A DNA stretch of 64,000 nucleotides from Magicicada septendecula (GCA_034769895.1 CM068367.1:85179654-85243653); one strand, 5' to 3'; positions 11,758-24,288 are shown, counted from the first letter of the stretch. Made by a program: numbers and translations. Notes: generated by a model not told the origin, from the letters alone.

Positions 11758-12889
11758 CAATATTCCAGTAGTTTTTGGTTCTTTTCTTAAAAATTGAATT
11801 ATTTACTATATTTCAAACTTCACAGATAGGTGGATTAATTTGACATGATATTGTGCAGCAGACACAGACGAGTCAGATCACAAAATGGTATCAGCATATT
11901 AATATTAAATGTTGAGAAAGGACAACACAAACCGCAAACACAAATACAAATATAACAATATATTGGTGAGGTGATTCAGTGACGTGAGAGTAAAAACTAT
12001 AAATTTTGATTTATACAATTTTATATGAATCAGAATGTTGATATGTAAAAGATCACTTGGGTATATTACTTAAACATTATTGTAAAAAGTCCAGTGAACT
12101 TAACAATTTCATTGTTTTCAAAACACACAGTCAAAAATTAAACTAATTTGAATTATTTCATTATCAGTAACAGCTTCATTAGATATCAAGAAGTATCCAA
12201 TACACAAATGAAAAACAGAATGGTGATACCAATTTGAAAAACTAAAATCCTATCTGACAATGTTTTGTCCACCTTTTACACAAAATTTTTCTGTCTTTAT
12301 GTTTGTTGGCTGTTGAGGGATATAAGGCAAATCTAGAGAGTGTTTAGCTGATTGGTGTGTTTATCAGTAGGGGAATGTTTTGTTGAGATTAGGTGGATTT
12401 ATAAATTTAGTTATCCTTTGTTGGGCCAATTCCCTCCCATCCTTGTAGGTGAGAATTGCCTGTGCTTGGTAGCTGGCTACCAGTCTGATTAACTTGTAAA
12501 ACAGGAATCAGTCAGGAATTTTTCTGTACATGTGTTCAAACTGAAAGTGAATTTTGTAAATTTCTAGTTTTCTGTATGCCAAACAGAATGTAAGGTTTTC
12601 TTTCATAATAACTATAAGACCTATGTAATTTGGGAATATTTTTGTACAAATGGCCCAAAATAATGTCAGTCGTTGTTTTCAGTCAGGTATTAATTGTCAA
12701 CAGTGTGTGTTATGTCACCACTGTCACTGTTATAGCAAAATTTAAAGTTAACGGCATGGAAATGCGCAAAACGCTTATGGTCAGAGGGGAAGGGCGATGT
12801 GGTGGGAGTCGCTGAAAGATGTGAGAAGAGAATTGCTGTTATCAGAGTCGGTGCTGCCAACCTATGAACATTATTTCTAATAGTAACAA

Positions 12890-12932
12890 AAACTCGCGAC
12901 TGTTAAGGTTTGTTTGTAAATGTCGCGAGTTT
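12890..12932. repeat. 11-bp perfect inverted repeat
   Basis: aaactcgcgac (12890-12900) and gtcgcgagttt (12922-12932) form a perfect stem around a 21-base loop. The GC-rich stem stands out in AT-rich DNA. The function is unknown; it may be a small transposon end. Confidence 0.5.
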
Positions 12933-13621
12933 GTCCAAACAAAGAGTTTTATATTCAAAGTCGATTATGCTGAAATAACGTAAATAAAAGAGTAAAGTCT
13001 TTCAGAGCGTAACAGGTATACTATAAGTCTGCACCGTGATACATAAATGGAAAAAAGGAGCAGAGATTGCAGTTATTTTTATTCATAAGGACACAATAAG
13101 ATTTTAAAATAGGTCCAGTCGACATGATAATAAGTTTGCTTGTTTATCACCACGAATGTCTATCTGTGCGCGCGCGCGCGTGTGTGTGTGTGTCTACAGT
13201 CACTCAGCTGGCTTTAAAAAAAGAATTATACGTTTATTGTTTTAAAAAGAATTATACGTTTATTGTTTTCAATGTAAATCAAATAATAATAATAGTAATA
13301 ATAATATTATTGTAATTGTATTACTATACAAATCAAGCAAATGATGTGTACTGTTCACAAGGAAGATATTTTACATACCTTTTAAGCAACACCTTGCTTA
13401 TGCACATTCCTAGGCCTGGGCTACGTTTTAGAACGTATATCCAAGCATGGGCTATAGGTTCAACAATAGTTCTAAAACAAATCTCCTTCAACACACTACA
13501 CATGACGAACACCAATCCACACATTAAATTCACATAAAACTATAAATTATTTTAATTTAAAAAAGTTTGCTTAGATGTTAATTACATTGAAAGCATCAGG
13601 ATCTATTTGGCATGTGAGCCT

Positions 13622-16057
13622 TTAACTCTCACCGCACATTTCGTCTTCTTCACTACTGTCATCGGATTCTAAATTTATAACAAATTCACTTTGTAATTCG
13701 TCAGTCAGTACCTCTTGTCTTACATGGTCTTCTTCAATCCTTTTAGCTTTCGCACAAACACTCTCCCACTCACTTTTGCCTATATTAGCACACTTTTCTT
13801 CTACCAAACGTTTCACATCATCTAACTTAAAACTAACATTGCGTGTTGCAACCCAGTTTTTAAAAATTCCCCATATATTTTCAATTGGGTTTAGTTCGGG
13901 GATGATAAGGTGGCTGCCTTATCACACTATGTCTGTATTCACTTAAAAGTGTGTCCACTACGTAACTACTTGTTTGGGCCTTACTTCCTTAATTTTCTCA
14001 TAGAGTTCTATTTTTGTATCACTTAAGGAGTAAGGAATACCTTTACTGTCCACCCACTGCTTCATTATTTCCTTTTGGGAGTTGCTGGTGGGCAGTTTGT
14101 CACTTTCCGTATTATGGTACGATGCATTGTCTATTATGACAACTGAACGTGACAGAAAATTTGGTATCAACTGAGTTTTGATCCACTTTATAAAGTTGTC
14201 AGAATTCATCTCACCATGGTAGTCCCCTGTTCGTAGGTTTCTTGAACACAAGAAGAGATTGCGGCACAAATCTCTTCTCCACCTCAGATCAAATAATCGT
14301 GTCAGTAGGTTACCATGTATTACAAAAAATAATGATGTATCTCACAAGGAATATTCACATACCGGCATGTATAATTATTAATCTCTGCCCCTTACAAATT
14401 GGCGATTTCAACTCCAAGTCATCTCCACACGACCATTGATATGGAGTTGTGTGGGATGAATGAACAAAAGTTTCGTCTGTATAGATAATGGAGCATCCTT
14501 CTTCTCTAAATTTTTTTTATTTTTCATAATTATTGTTTGCACTTAAGCGTATTTCGCGTCTCTCACATACAATCTTTTTATTACAGCTGTTTTTTTTTCT
14601 ACCTGTTGAAAAATGATAGTGTGCGTAGTATCAAATTTTATTTATAAAATAAAAAACAGTAGTCCACTTTGAAAGCGTGAAGATTTAAGAAAATAATATT
14701 TCCTTTTAAATTGTAAAAAATGCATATAAAAAATAAATATGAACAGTACACTTGTTTATCTACGTTAACAAACAAAAGTGAAATAAATCAATCAATGAAT
14801 ACAATTGGAACAATACACTATCAGAATTTGTTGCTGTTACATATCAAAATGTTTCATAAACATATCTGAGTATTTTATGGTATGTCATTGTGTACTGCTG
14901 AGACGTAAAAAACTACAGCCTTCCTGACCGTTCTTATCACAATGGAATTTGCAAACTGTACACTTCCACTCCTTAATTACACTCGACAATCTCTCGAGTT
15001 TATTATTACATAAAGGAATGCGTTCTTCATATTAATTTGATTACAAGAATCTCTTTAATCCTGGACAACAAGAAACTGTTTCTAGAAGAAGTAAAATGCA
15101 AGTAATTTCAATACAGAATTTTGGGAAAAGAATATCTTTTAAAATCTTGTAACACTAAAAGTGTTACAACCGGTAAAAGAAACAGATGAATGAGAATTGA
15201 GAAAATTTATGTTTTACCAGCTGGCAAACCTTTTACTGTAAATAAAGCAAAAAGGTGAAGTTATAACATGCGACGTCCGATGTTCCATATCTATGAAATT
15301 TCTTTCATTTCAGTATTATACGTATTTGATTTTATTTTTACGCAGAATTGAGCTCACGCAGACACACACACACACACACACACGCACATATACTGGTACA
15401 TATATTTTTCATTATAATACAAATAATATTCTACTATTATTTCTATTTTTTATAATAAATTTATATTTATTTTAAAGAAACGCAAGACTTTAATAAAAGA
15501 CCTCCATACTCATTCAAGAATGTGCGAAAGCTAGCATGAATAGTTTTTTTTAAAAAGTTTATTCAGTTAGCGTATTTTGACATTCAGACCTACCTGTATC
15601 CAATTTTGCTTAGAAGAACTCTGAAGGAACTAATTTGGCCCTTGAAGTTAATGTTTTCTCTAATGATGGGTAGCAATGCGCTTACCATTGGATGCCTCTT
15701 ATGTGTGATATGGAACTGATTAACTGTCCGACGTATAACGTGGGTGTCAAAGTCGTCCACACTTGTCTTGGAACTAACTTGGGGTTTGGTCTTTTTTGGG
15801 CTCTTAAACTGTCCTCCTAATTTTTCTCCCTCCTTTGCGATATGCGATAACGTGCGGGTAGATATTCCAGTTGCCACAGTAACCCGTTTCAAAACACATT
15901 TAATTGGAATGTTTATTCCTTCAGCCGCTTCTCTTCTCATAAATTGTAAAACATTAAAAATTACTTCCCGTGCTTGACTATGAATCACTTTCCTGTCTTT
16001 ACTAGTTGAAGGAGAAGTATTCATTTTAACAAATCTCATTACTGGGTGATAACACAA
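13622..16057 (-). pseudogene. Tc1/mariner-like transposase (DD~82E type), decayed, with an intron-like gap
   Basis: Three minus-strand segments make one transposase. 15590-16057 is the N-terminal DNA-binding part (TRTLSHIAKEGEKLGG helix-turn-helix region) and ends at a donor-like gtaggt. About 14400-14575 gives YTDETFVHSSH with the first catalytic Asp (codon 14475-14477). 13958-14269 contains VVIIDNASYHN with the second Asp (14129-14131). About 13800-13900 has ELNPIENIW with the catalytic Glu (13880-13882). 13622-13816 is an acidic Ser-rich C terminus. At least two frameshifts (near 13899 and 13960) and one in-frame stop make it non-functional. Spacing between the second Asp and Glu is about 82 residues, much longer than the 34-37 of classical mariner/Tc1. 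That spacing is the published hallmark of the DD82E group of IS630-Tc1-mariner transposons. Terminal repeats were not identified. Confidence 0.7.
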
Positions 16058-16271
16058 ATAATTACGATAATACGTAATTAAAGAATAGAAACTACCATTA
16101 GAAATTAACTAAAAAAATTAAATAACTAATAAAAATGAGTGTCTGTAAAACAACGATACAATTAATAATAAATTGAGATAATAATAATAAACGCAAGACT
16201 GAGATAGCACATAACACAGTAACTAACAATGTACTGGTAACTAAAACATCACACGCAAGTTGGCAACACCT

Positions 16272-17485
16272 TGTAACGGGACAGACCAGGGGATTTATTT
16301 TAATTCCATACTAATTGTAATAATTTCGAGTCACCCACATTGAGCCCCGTTTTTGTTCACCAAAGCTTGACTTTTGTGAACACCCAGTGGTCAGTCTGTT
16401 AACAATCCGGGGAAGGTGCGACGTAATTTGGAGCATTGGAATGTGTACGAGCGCGCGTGTGCCGCTTTTAGCAAAGTGAAAAGCACGTACCAGATTTCCT
16501 TACTGCTTTCTACAAGATGACAGAAAAGCCGCGAGACGCTGCCGTCCAATCAGAAAGCAAGTTGCCGAGCGCAGAGAGACGCTAGCCATTTTGAGACGCT
16601 AGGCAGTCGGCTTCTAACTTCGGAACCGCACAGATGCGTTAGCGCGCGGTTCACAAAAAACCATACTCAAGACAATGTAAACCGACTGGCCAAGAATACA
16701 AAATTATTTAGATTGTGTTAAAAACAGTTGAACAAACACTCGGTAAAATCACTTGGCATCATTCACCTAAACCGCGCGGTTCCATGTAATAGTGCTCGCG
16801 AGCCAAGATCTAGTAAATTTATAAAATGTGTTAATAAATAGTAAAAAAAAAAATAGTGGAGAGTGCAACAGCAACATCAGAAGGACAGTATCAAAATTAC
16901 AAAATAATTCAAGTTATCATTCGGACTTTTAAGTGGAAAACAGTGACATAACAACGGAGCACATGTGCAGGATGAGTACTCTTCAAAACTATTAACAATA
17001 TAGATCAATTATACGCAGACCCACTAAAATATGTAAAAGTTAGAGATCTCTTATTTAGGGGAGTGACAAGTATGAGAGAGAGAGTGAGCAAGGTACTGGA
17101 TCGCCTTCTATTAGAAATATAGATTATTATAAATGAGTTAACTAATATTTTCTTAAGAGATATGTGTAAGAGATAGGATGAGAACACCTTTTGTAAAAAC
17201 CACAGATAGCAAGAAAGTAAGAGTTATTCGGAATAGTTGTATATTCTGTAAATAAGCTAACCAATGCTTTTGGGAAATGTATAAGAAGAAATAGCTTTTT
17301 GTAAAGAACTCAGAGAGTGAAAGAAAGTATGTTAATGTTATTTTAAATAAACGAGTTTATTGAAAGGTGATAAATGAGAGTTGAGAATTATTATGTAACA
17401 AAACCCAATAACTACTCTTACAGGGCACAAATTTTTGGGTGGTTTTATGGTTTCAAAATTTATTAAAATTCATCGAAGTGTTACA
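16272..17485 (+). repeat. 5' LTR of LTR retroelement 1
   Basis: 1214 bp, starts TGTAACGGGACAGACC and ends GAAGTGTTACA. It differs from the 3' LTR by many substitutions and small indels, including a longer A-run at 25166-25198 in the 3' copy. The insertion is therefore clearly older than element 2. An aataaa occurs inside and could serve polyadenylation. Confidence 0.92.
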
Positions 17486-17487
17486 AA

Positions 17488-17505
17488 TGGCGCCGCGAAC
17501 TTAGG
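17488..17505 (+). promoter_or_regulatory. Primer-binding site of LTR retroelement 1
   Basis: TGGCGCCGCGAACTTAGG begins two bases after the 5' LTR. TGG complements the CCA end of a tRNA, and a short gap after the LTR is usual. The identity of the tRNA primer cannot be decided here. Confidence 0.65.
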
Positions 17506-17719
17506 GACGGTATGTATAAATTTATTCTGTACAGACTATGCCTCCTTGTGAATGTAAGAGAGGTTAATTGAGGTTAAGGCATATTACGAGTAAATTACGA
17601 GTGCAAGTAAATGACGAAAGGTTGTGTTATGTTATGTTATCTTTAAGTGATTGAATATTACTAAGTACACTTAATATTATGATTTTTTAATGTATATGAA
17701 AATTTTATAATTTAAAAAG

Positions 17720-20700
17720 ATGGAAGAAAATAACAAAATTGAAATAAATGTAACTGATGTAACTGGCATTAATGAGTCAGCCGTTATGAGCGGGCTGGAG
17801 ATTCATTCAACTCCGAATGTAGTTCAAAACAGTAAATTAAACGAGTCAGATACTACAGATGACTCGGGAATTCAGTCAACTAATATAAATAATCAATCTG
17901 ACAGTAATGATATGATGCAGATGATGCAGTTGCTTTTAGAGCAACAGAAACAAATGTCTAATGATAATAATAAGAAATTTGATGCATTAAATAATCGTTT
18001 TGATAATAGTGATGAAAAATTAGATGAACAGAATGTTAAATTTAACGAATTAAATAAACGTTTTGATATTAATGACATGAAGTTTAACGAACAGAGTAAT
18101 AAGTTTGATGCTAAATTTAATGAATTAAGGGGGATTTGTCAAAAGTGAAAGTAATTTAAATAAACATCTGAATGAGATTAACGAAAGTTTAAAGACATTT
18201 AAAGAACAAGTGATAGAATCAGTAGAGGAACAGATTAACGAAATGAATAAAAAGTTAGAAAGTATCCGTAAATTAAATCAGATAGTGAATAAGAAGGTAA
18301 GTGACAGTGTTAGCGATATGACGAATAATAACGAGGTAAGCAGTAATAATAGGAACAAGTTTAATGGTGAAATAAAAAGTGATAACAGTAATGTAGTTGA
18401 AAATGGAGTATCCATGGGTGATACAGTAAGTAATATTAATGATAGTGAAAATAGAAAGTTATTTGGTGTTGGGAATGGAGTGTTAGTGGGTGTTACTGAG
18501 TTAGAAAGGGAGTACGAAGAGAGTTTAAAGGTAGAGTGTGTACAAAGGGCAGATTTCCCTGTGTAATAGGTGAAGTAGAAGCTTCACGTATGGTTAACAA
18601 GAACAAAGGTTACTTGAAGGTGTTTTTGGTAGATGAGAGGTCTACAAATAAGTCCCCTGTGTATTATGATTTCCCTGGAAAAGCCAGGATGTGTTATAAC
18701 AATGTTGTGTTGCCCTTTGTGTGGAATGGGAGAGAAAAAGTAAGATGTGGTTGTGGAAGCGATTTTGAGAGAGTGAGAGAGATAGTGAAACGTCCCCCTG
18801 AATTTTTTATAATTTTTTTTTTCCAGGGGTCATTACTTAATTATTAAAACTAGACCTGCGGTCTAGACGGAAGAAAAATTGAGTTGAGCCCATCGTGACA
18901 GGACTGGCAATAAAACACTTGCAAACGATAACAGCTTTTATTAGTGTTCTCTTGTTATAATAATAACATCTTTATTACAGTATGCACGGCTATATTTTCC
19001 ACTATCATTAATAAACGTGCATCTCTCCAATATTGAATAACAATTGGCAATATTAACAAAGAATTAATTTTGAATATAATTAATCAACAACAAATTATTC
19101 AAACACATTTAAGTGCATTGCCTTCACATAAGCTGACATCACTAAGTATTAACCTTTATTCACATGACTTTTCTAAATAAGTTCTAATAAACAATTACTA
19201 AAGGTTGGATCTGCAGATACTTTATGAATTAAACTGACCCTCAAACAATGATACATCATGCCTAACAAGAACATGTAATATGCCGTTTTATATTTGCCAA
19301 ATAAAATATTTCTCTTTTCCTTTTAAAATAAATTATGCATCACAGGATTAATACATGTATATATATCTTGATACTATCACCATGCCTTACACACACCAGT
19401 TGCCCGCTTAAGAAAACATTTAAGGTGTCATACTACAAGAATTATACTGGCTCAATTCTGTAACAGCCCCAAATAAGGACCTGTACACACACGAAGATTT
19501 AGGAAGGAACTACTCCATAGTTATTATGAGTGCGTTAAGTACAAGTTGTTAATGACATTTTATCTTCATAAGAAACAGTTAATTAAACTGCCCAACTACC
19601 AGTTTTAAATTATGCTAGGTCACTAATCACGACAAAAGGCAAGTGGTGTGCTATAAAATATAGCATAGTAATTGACATTCTTCAACAGGTAGATTCTTTA
19701 ACTCTTTAATTACACTAGTCACTATAAGTCCACCGGACATGCTATAACAGACAGTTGGTCATTGAACATCTAAAATTACAGTTTGTGAAGATGTCTTTCA
19801 TTTCATGTTTTAACTCCAATAGGTTGCTGTTTTTTTGTGTTTTGTGGATTAAAATATAGGAAAAGTCCCACCTGTGCTTAGACGATTTATTGTTACCCAG
19901 AATGCGCGCTGATGTTGACTATGGTGTAACCACTGGTGTCTCCGAAATCCTGTGCTTCATTTCTTCCTTAGGGCAGTCATTTTGGGCTAGCAGTGTGGGG
20001 ATTTCTCGAGGTCTGACGGCATTGGGGTGGTGCTGCGATAGTCTGCAGATGACGACCGATGTTCTGTCCCCATCTTCGTTGTCCTCTTTTCCCTCCCGGC
20101 TAGGCGGGAACCCTGGAAAACATTTTAGTTGTAAGTAGCCATCAGGAAAAAATACCCTCACACAATTCTTTCTCGCCCCAGTAAGCACAGATCACAGACA
20201 CACACCGTCACAATTCCATTCCGAAAATTAAGTGTCAATATAAATATTACTCCTCACAATTTCTCTTTAAATTATCAACTTTTAGAATTAAATTATTTTT
20301 AACCTTAAATCTTTATTACTTTACATTGGAATATAGTTCTAACGGCAAGTTCTATTTAATTTTCATACAAGCAAAGGCAAGTCGGCAACGTGCTCTTAAC
20401 CATCCCAGACGTAACACACACAAAAATCACACACACAAAAGACGTACATATATCATAATATAATACCCCTGCAAGCGCTTAGTTAATTAATATTAAAGCA
20501 ACACTTTGGCTCACCTGAAGCTCTTTAAATGATCACGAACTCAGTTCAAAAGATGAATCTTAATTCATAACGCCGCCAGACCAGTGTCCCGTTTGAATGC
20601 AAAAGAAGAAATGAGAGCGAATGTCGATACCTGCGATCCCACGCGAACAGAAAATTCACAAATCAGCTGAATGGCGCGGCATGCTTGATTACGTACACAC

Positions 20701-21277
20701 ACAATTATCGCCACGTCACGGTCAGGGTTAAACGATACAGTGAAGCCGTGGCCGCTCAAGCAACCCTTGAACCCGTTATACAGACAGCACTGTGGCCGCG
20801 ACGTACGCTGAATAATTTAAGCTTAAATACTTCGTAACAATAGAGTGGTTTAAGTTAAAAAGAGGTTATGGAGAGCTGATAGAGAAAATAAATACGGAGA
20901 GAATTAGTAATATTCAGTACTTACCTTATGAAGTAATTAGCACGGTAGTAAACGATGACTATATTGATGTTGATGATAATATACACTTACCTCTTGGTAG
21001 AATTAGCTTACTAGTCACAGCTGATTACTATGATGATGATAGTAGAAACTATTTAATTGTGACAAATGATAACAAAGGAGACTTAACCAAGCATACTGAT
21101 GTAGACAGGTTTTATGATAGAATAATATGGAGTAATACGGGGGGTTATTATTCTGGTGTAATGGAACAATTTGAGAAAGGGAAGGGTTATTATATTAATG
21201 GTAATAATATAATGTACTTAATTAAAAATGAATTGTGTATAAGTAAGACAAGATTATTGTTTGATGATGGAGGGTAA
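17720..21277 (+). pseudogene. Decayed gag-like gene of LTR retroelement 1, split by a solo LTR
   Basis: The gene starts at ATG 17720 and runs to 18148, continues in a shifted frame (18210-18566), shifts again (18536-18785), and resumes at 20844 to the TAA at 21275-21277. Removing the solo LTR and one copy of its atag target duplication leaves one continuous frame at that junction, which confirms the insertion. The N-terminal part is Asn/Asp/Ser-rich with a coiled-coil-like repeat built on KFDALNNRFD-type units, each about 11-14 residues. The middle has an ELERE block and a segment with FPCVIG also found in the gag of element 2. The C terminus ends FDDGG. No zinc knuckle is seen. Calling it gag rests on position and the shared family with element 2. 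Confidence 0.65.
18782..20843 (+). mobile_element. Solo LTR inserted in the gag-like gene (TSD atag)
   Basis: An insertion of 2054 bp (18786-20839) starts TGAAACGTCCCCCTG and ends TACTTCGTAACA, with atag directly on both sides (18782-18785 and 20840-20843). It has no internal primer site or ORF of interest, so it is best read as a solo LTR left by recombination of a different, unrelated LTR element. It interrupts the gag-like frame exactly at the duplicated tetramer. Confidence 0.85.
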
Positions 21278-22735
21278 ATAGTATTGTTCATGTACATTTA
21301 AATGATGTGAGTGTAGTGGGTTTTGAAATGGACTGAATTATGAAATGATTTGTGGTAACCAATAACAGATAATAATGGGGATTGTATATACTTTTGTGTT
21401 GTTCTTAAATGTGCTTATGGAGTAAGGTTATGTTATTATGATGATAAGGTAACAGAGAATACAACATGGTGTATGAAGTATATTCAACTTTAATGATTGA
21501 CGGTTGGTCATTGTGAATTTTGTTAAAGTAATTAAAGCAATTTGATAATTAAAGTAATTAAAATGTGTTTGATAAAATAGTTTAATTAATTTGAGATGAA
21601 TTAATTAATTTAAAATGTTGTATAGATGAATTTTGGTAATAAATTTAAATTATTTTTCTGAGAGTTATACTTTATAATAAATAGCAAAGGATTAAACGTA
21701 AAATGTGTTTAGGTGTTGAGTCATATTGTTATTATAATGTACCAGAAGGTACATATGGTTATGTACGTTATATTTGTTGCGATAAATGTTTATAGTTTTG
21801 AGTTTATGACAGTAATCATGGTTTATTTGATTGAATGATTGACCATATGTCAGTATGAATGAAATTGATGTTTTGAGAATGAAATTAAATGAGTTTGAAA
21901 ATTATATTGTAGATAATTTTAGTATTTGGTTTACATGTGTTAAGGGTATTTAGAGTAAGGTTATGTTCATATGCTGATAAGATATCAGCTGATGCATGGT
22001 GTTATGTGTATATTATATTTTGTGTAATCGATTTATAGTTGCAATTGATTTTATGATAGTAATACATTTTTTTATTTGAATAATTGTCAGTAGGTAGTCA
22101 TGAATCTTTATCATGCCAATGGAAAAAAAAAAAATTTTGGATAGTAAATTTAAAAGTTTTAATTTGAAGATTATAGAAAATGATAAATGAATTTTATAAG
22201 GAAAGTAAATAAATGCAAGAAGAAATTAGATGAATTTTGAAGTTATTGTGAATAATGCAATTAAAGTAAATTACAGTGTATTGATTATAATGTAATTAAA
22301 GTTTATGAGAGGATAAAACAAAAGAAAAAAAATAGTTAATTAAAAGAGATGGTCTATTTAATTTAAAATGTGAATTTTAGTAATGAACTTAGATTTATTT
22401 TGATTTGAATTGTAAAATAAATGGTAACTGAGGAAAATGCAATGATTGAAATTTTGAATATAAAAACAAAATTGAAGTAGTAATGCTAGATAAACAGTTC
22501 AAATGTTTAAATTAATAGAAATTGAAATTAAAAGTTGTGTAAGGCTAATGAATTTTATTTAAATTCAGAGATGAAATGTTTTATGCTAACCTAAAGTTGG
22601 TAAAGTTTATTTTGAGGCTAGGTTTTTGTGAAATAGGAATGTTTATTTGATTAGGAACGTAATATGTTTATGTTAAGAAGGTACATATATACGCAACAAG
22701 TACTTTGCTAAAGGCAATCCAATATGTCTAAGGGG
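21278..22735 (+). other. Cytosine-poor non-coding interior of LTR retroelement 1
   Basis: About 1.45 kb after the gag-like stop with no ORF. The sense strand is strikingly poor in C. For example, 22141-22380 has about half a dozen C in 240 bases. No pol domain is seen in any frame. The 3' part after the Penelope insertion (24300-24548) matches the corresponding part of element 2 in blocks such as ggtgttgggatctc and aagtccagt. Confidence 0.7.
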
Positions 22736-22786
22736 GAACTAAATCATTTTAAACATAATTAATGCGATCCAAGTCACTGTATGATA

Positions 22787-22926
22787 ATGATATAATTTAC
22801 CTTATAATTTCCGTCAAGTGACTTCTAGCATAATTTGAGCTGGGTTACGCGTTTCAGGCCATATGACCCATCTTCAGACCTTCACTCCAAAGGAGCTCGT
22901 TATATATTAAAATCCATGGTAAAACA
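22787..22926 (-). repeat. Left inverted terminal repeat (pLTR) of the Penelope-like element
   Basis: 140 bp, inverse of 24149-24288 with few differences. In minus-strand sense it contains CTGAAGA, a stem GGGTC-ATAT-GGCCT, GAAACGCGTA and ACCCAGCTC: the hammerhead-like core also seen on the right. Confidence 0.88.
22832..22889 (-). ncRNA. Candidate hammerhead ribozyme in the left pLTR (- strand copy)
   Basis: Inverse copy of the right-hand motif. On the minus strand: stem I strand, CTGAAGA (22877-22871), stem II GGGTC-ATAT-GGCCT, GAAACGCGTA, then ACCCAGCTCAAATT. Relative to the ORF it is in antisense orientation. Confidence 0.6.
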
Positions 22927-22928
22927 AT

Positions 22929-24221
22929 GGGAATTACTATATTCAAACAGATGGCCTGTCTATGGGTTCACCGTTATCCGGCCTATTGGCTGATATATAT
23001 CTTGATTTTTATGAAAACAACTACATCCTTAATAATAACATCTTCGCCAATAATATTATCTTCTATGGCCGATATGTTGATGACACTTTCCTGATTTTTA
23101 ATGGTACTCTACGCCAAATCAGTAATCTTAAAAACCATATGACTACTGTTACTCACAATATTCAGTTTACTATGGAAAATGAAACCAACAATGAACTCAA
23201 CTTTCTCGATCTTACCGTTACTAGGCGACTTAACAACTTAAATTTTAAAATTTACAGAAAGCCTACCACCACAGACGTGGCCATACATGCAGACTCACAC
23301 CACCTTTTCTCTCAAAAATTAGCGGCCTACAACAGTTTCATTCACATACTTTTGATGATCCCCCTAAATAATGATGATTTCGAGAGTGAACTCAACATAA
23401 TTAAACACATAGCTATGGCCAACGGCTATGAGTGCCAAATGATTGACAACATCCTTAAAAAGCACAAAGCCCGTCGTTCCAGACAGACACAAGATAATAC
23501 ACCTAATAACAAATTCATCTCAACAACATACACCGAGTTGATGCCTAAGATCCTAACATCCACCTTAAGTAAAATAGGTTACACCGTTACCTTTAAAACA
23601 AATAACCGTCTGCGGAACTTAGTTCGTCCAGTCGTTCAGACCAACATTGAATCCAAAACCGGTGTTTATAAGCTTATATGCGATGATTGTGACCGTTTTT
23701 ATATCGGCCAAACAGGTAGACCTTTTATCAAACGATTCCGTGAACACACACCACACAGCCACTTTAACGGGGGTGATTTTTCCTTAGAAAATATTAAATC
23801 TAATTTTACACGGCATCTAATTTCAAGCAATCATTTATATACCAATTTCAACGCTAACCTTATACCTCTACATTATTGTAGTAAGGGCCGTTACATGGAC
23901 ACACTCGAAGAATTCGAGATATATAGAGGTCATAATAACCCCGATATATGTGACGACATACTCAATGATAAACTCAACTTCAGGTCCAACCCACTGTATG
24001 ATACCGCGCTGCGATCGCTTAAAGATAAAACAATAATAGTGCCCATCGACACAGTCTTGACATGCTACACGCGGTGCACCGTGTCGGTTACTAGTACACT
24101 TATAATATGTTCATTCATTGTATTTTACATGTGTATTTATTGTGTGTTTGTTTTACCATGGATTTTAATATATAACGAGCTCCTTTGGAGTGAAGGTCTG
24201 AAGATAGGTCATATGGCCTGA
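22929..24221 (+). pseudogene. Penelope-like element protein: RT (partial) plus GIY-YIG endonuclease
   Basis: An open frame of 419 codons from the Met at 22962, with coding similarity beginning right after the left terminal repeat (YYIQTDGLSMGSPLSGLLAD). Residues count from Met 22962. The RT palm motif RYVDDTFLIF is at about 36-45, following the MGSPLSGLLAD block. The N-terminal fingers are missing. At about 233-262 lies a GIY-YIG endonuclease (GVYKLICDDCDRFYIGQTGR, with Arg and His downstream), and a later RHLISSNH supplies His residues. Cys-x2-Cys just before FYIGQT is usual for this family. The C terminus has a hydrophobic stretch (~375-405). The TGA at 24219-24221 lies inside the right terminal repeat. 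The truncated RT cannot be autonomous. Confidence 0.9.
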
Positions 24222-24288
24222 AACGCGTAACCCAGCTCAAATTACGCTAGAAGTCACTTGACGGAAATTATAAGGTAAATTTTATCAT
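24149..24288 (+). repeat. Right terminal repeat (pLTR) of the Penelope-like element
   Basis: 140 bp, inverse of 22787-22926. It contains the end of the ORF and the hammerhead-like core at 24184-24241. It is followed at once by the 11-base target duplication. Confidence 0.88.
24184..24241 (+). ncRNA. Candidate type I hammerhead ribozyme in the Penelope pLTR (+ strand copy)
   Basis: In order: stem I 5' side (TTT, G, GAG at 24184-24190 and GGT at 24195-24197), core CTGAAGA (24198-24204, fits CUGANGA), stem II AGGTC-ATAT-GGCCT (24206-24219), core GAAA (24220-24223), palindromic ACGCGT as a very short stem III (24223-24228), cleavage-site A at 24229, then stem I 3' side ACC (24230-24232) and CTCAAA (24236-24241). 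A one-base pyrimidine (24205) before stem II is unpaired. Short stem III hammerheads that work best as dimers are known from Penelope-like terminal repeats. The left copy differs in stem II by G for A opposite U, which keeps pairing. Confidence 0.65.

Larger units (their letters stand above)
8538..13621. other. AT-rich DNA between repeats
   Basis: Besides the palindromic repeat at 10.4 kb, the hammerhead-like repeat at 11.7 kb, the inverted repeat at 12.9 kb and a (GC/GT) run near 13168-13192, I see no gene. An imperfect direct duplication (aaagaattatacgtttattg) occurs twice near 13218-13265. Confidence 0.5.

Noticed and set aside
14655-14670. agtccactttgaa as a terminal inverted repeat matching 25883-25895
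   Set aside because: The left copy lies inside the transposase gene, between its parts, so it cannot be the end of that transposon. 13 bases alone are not enough.
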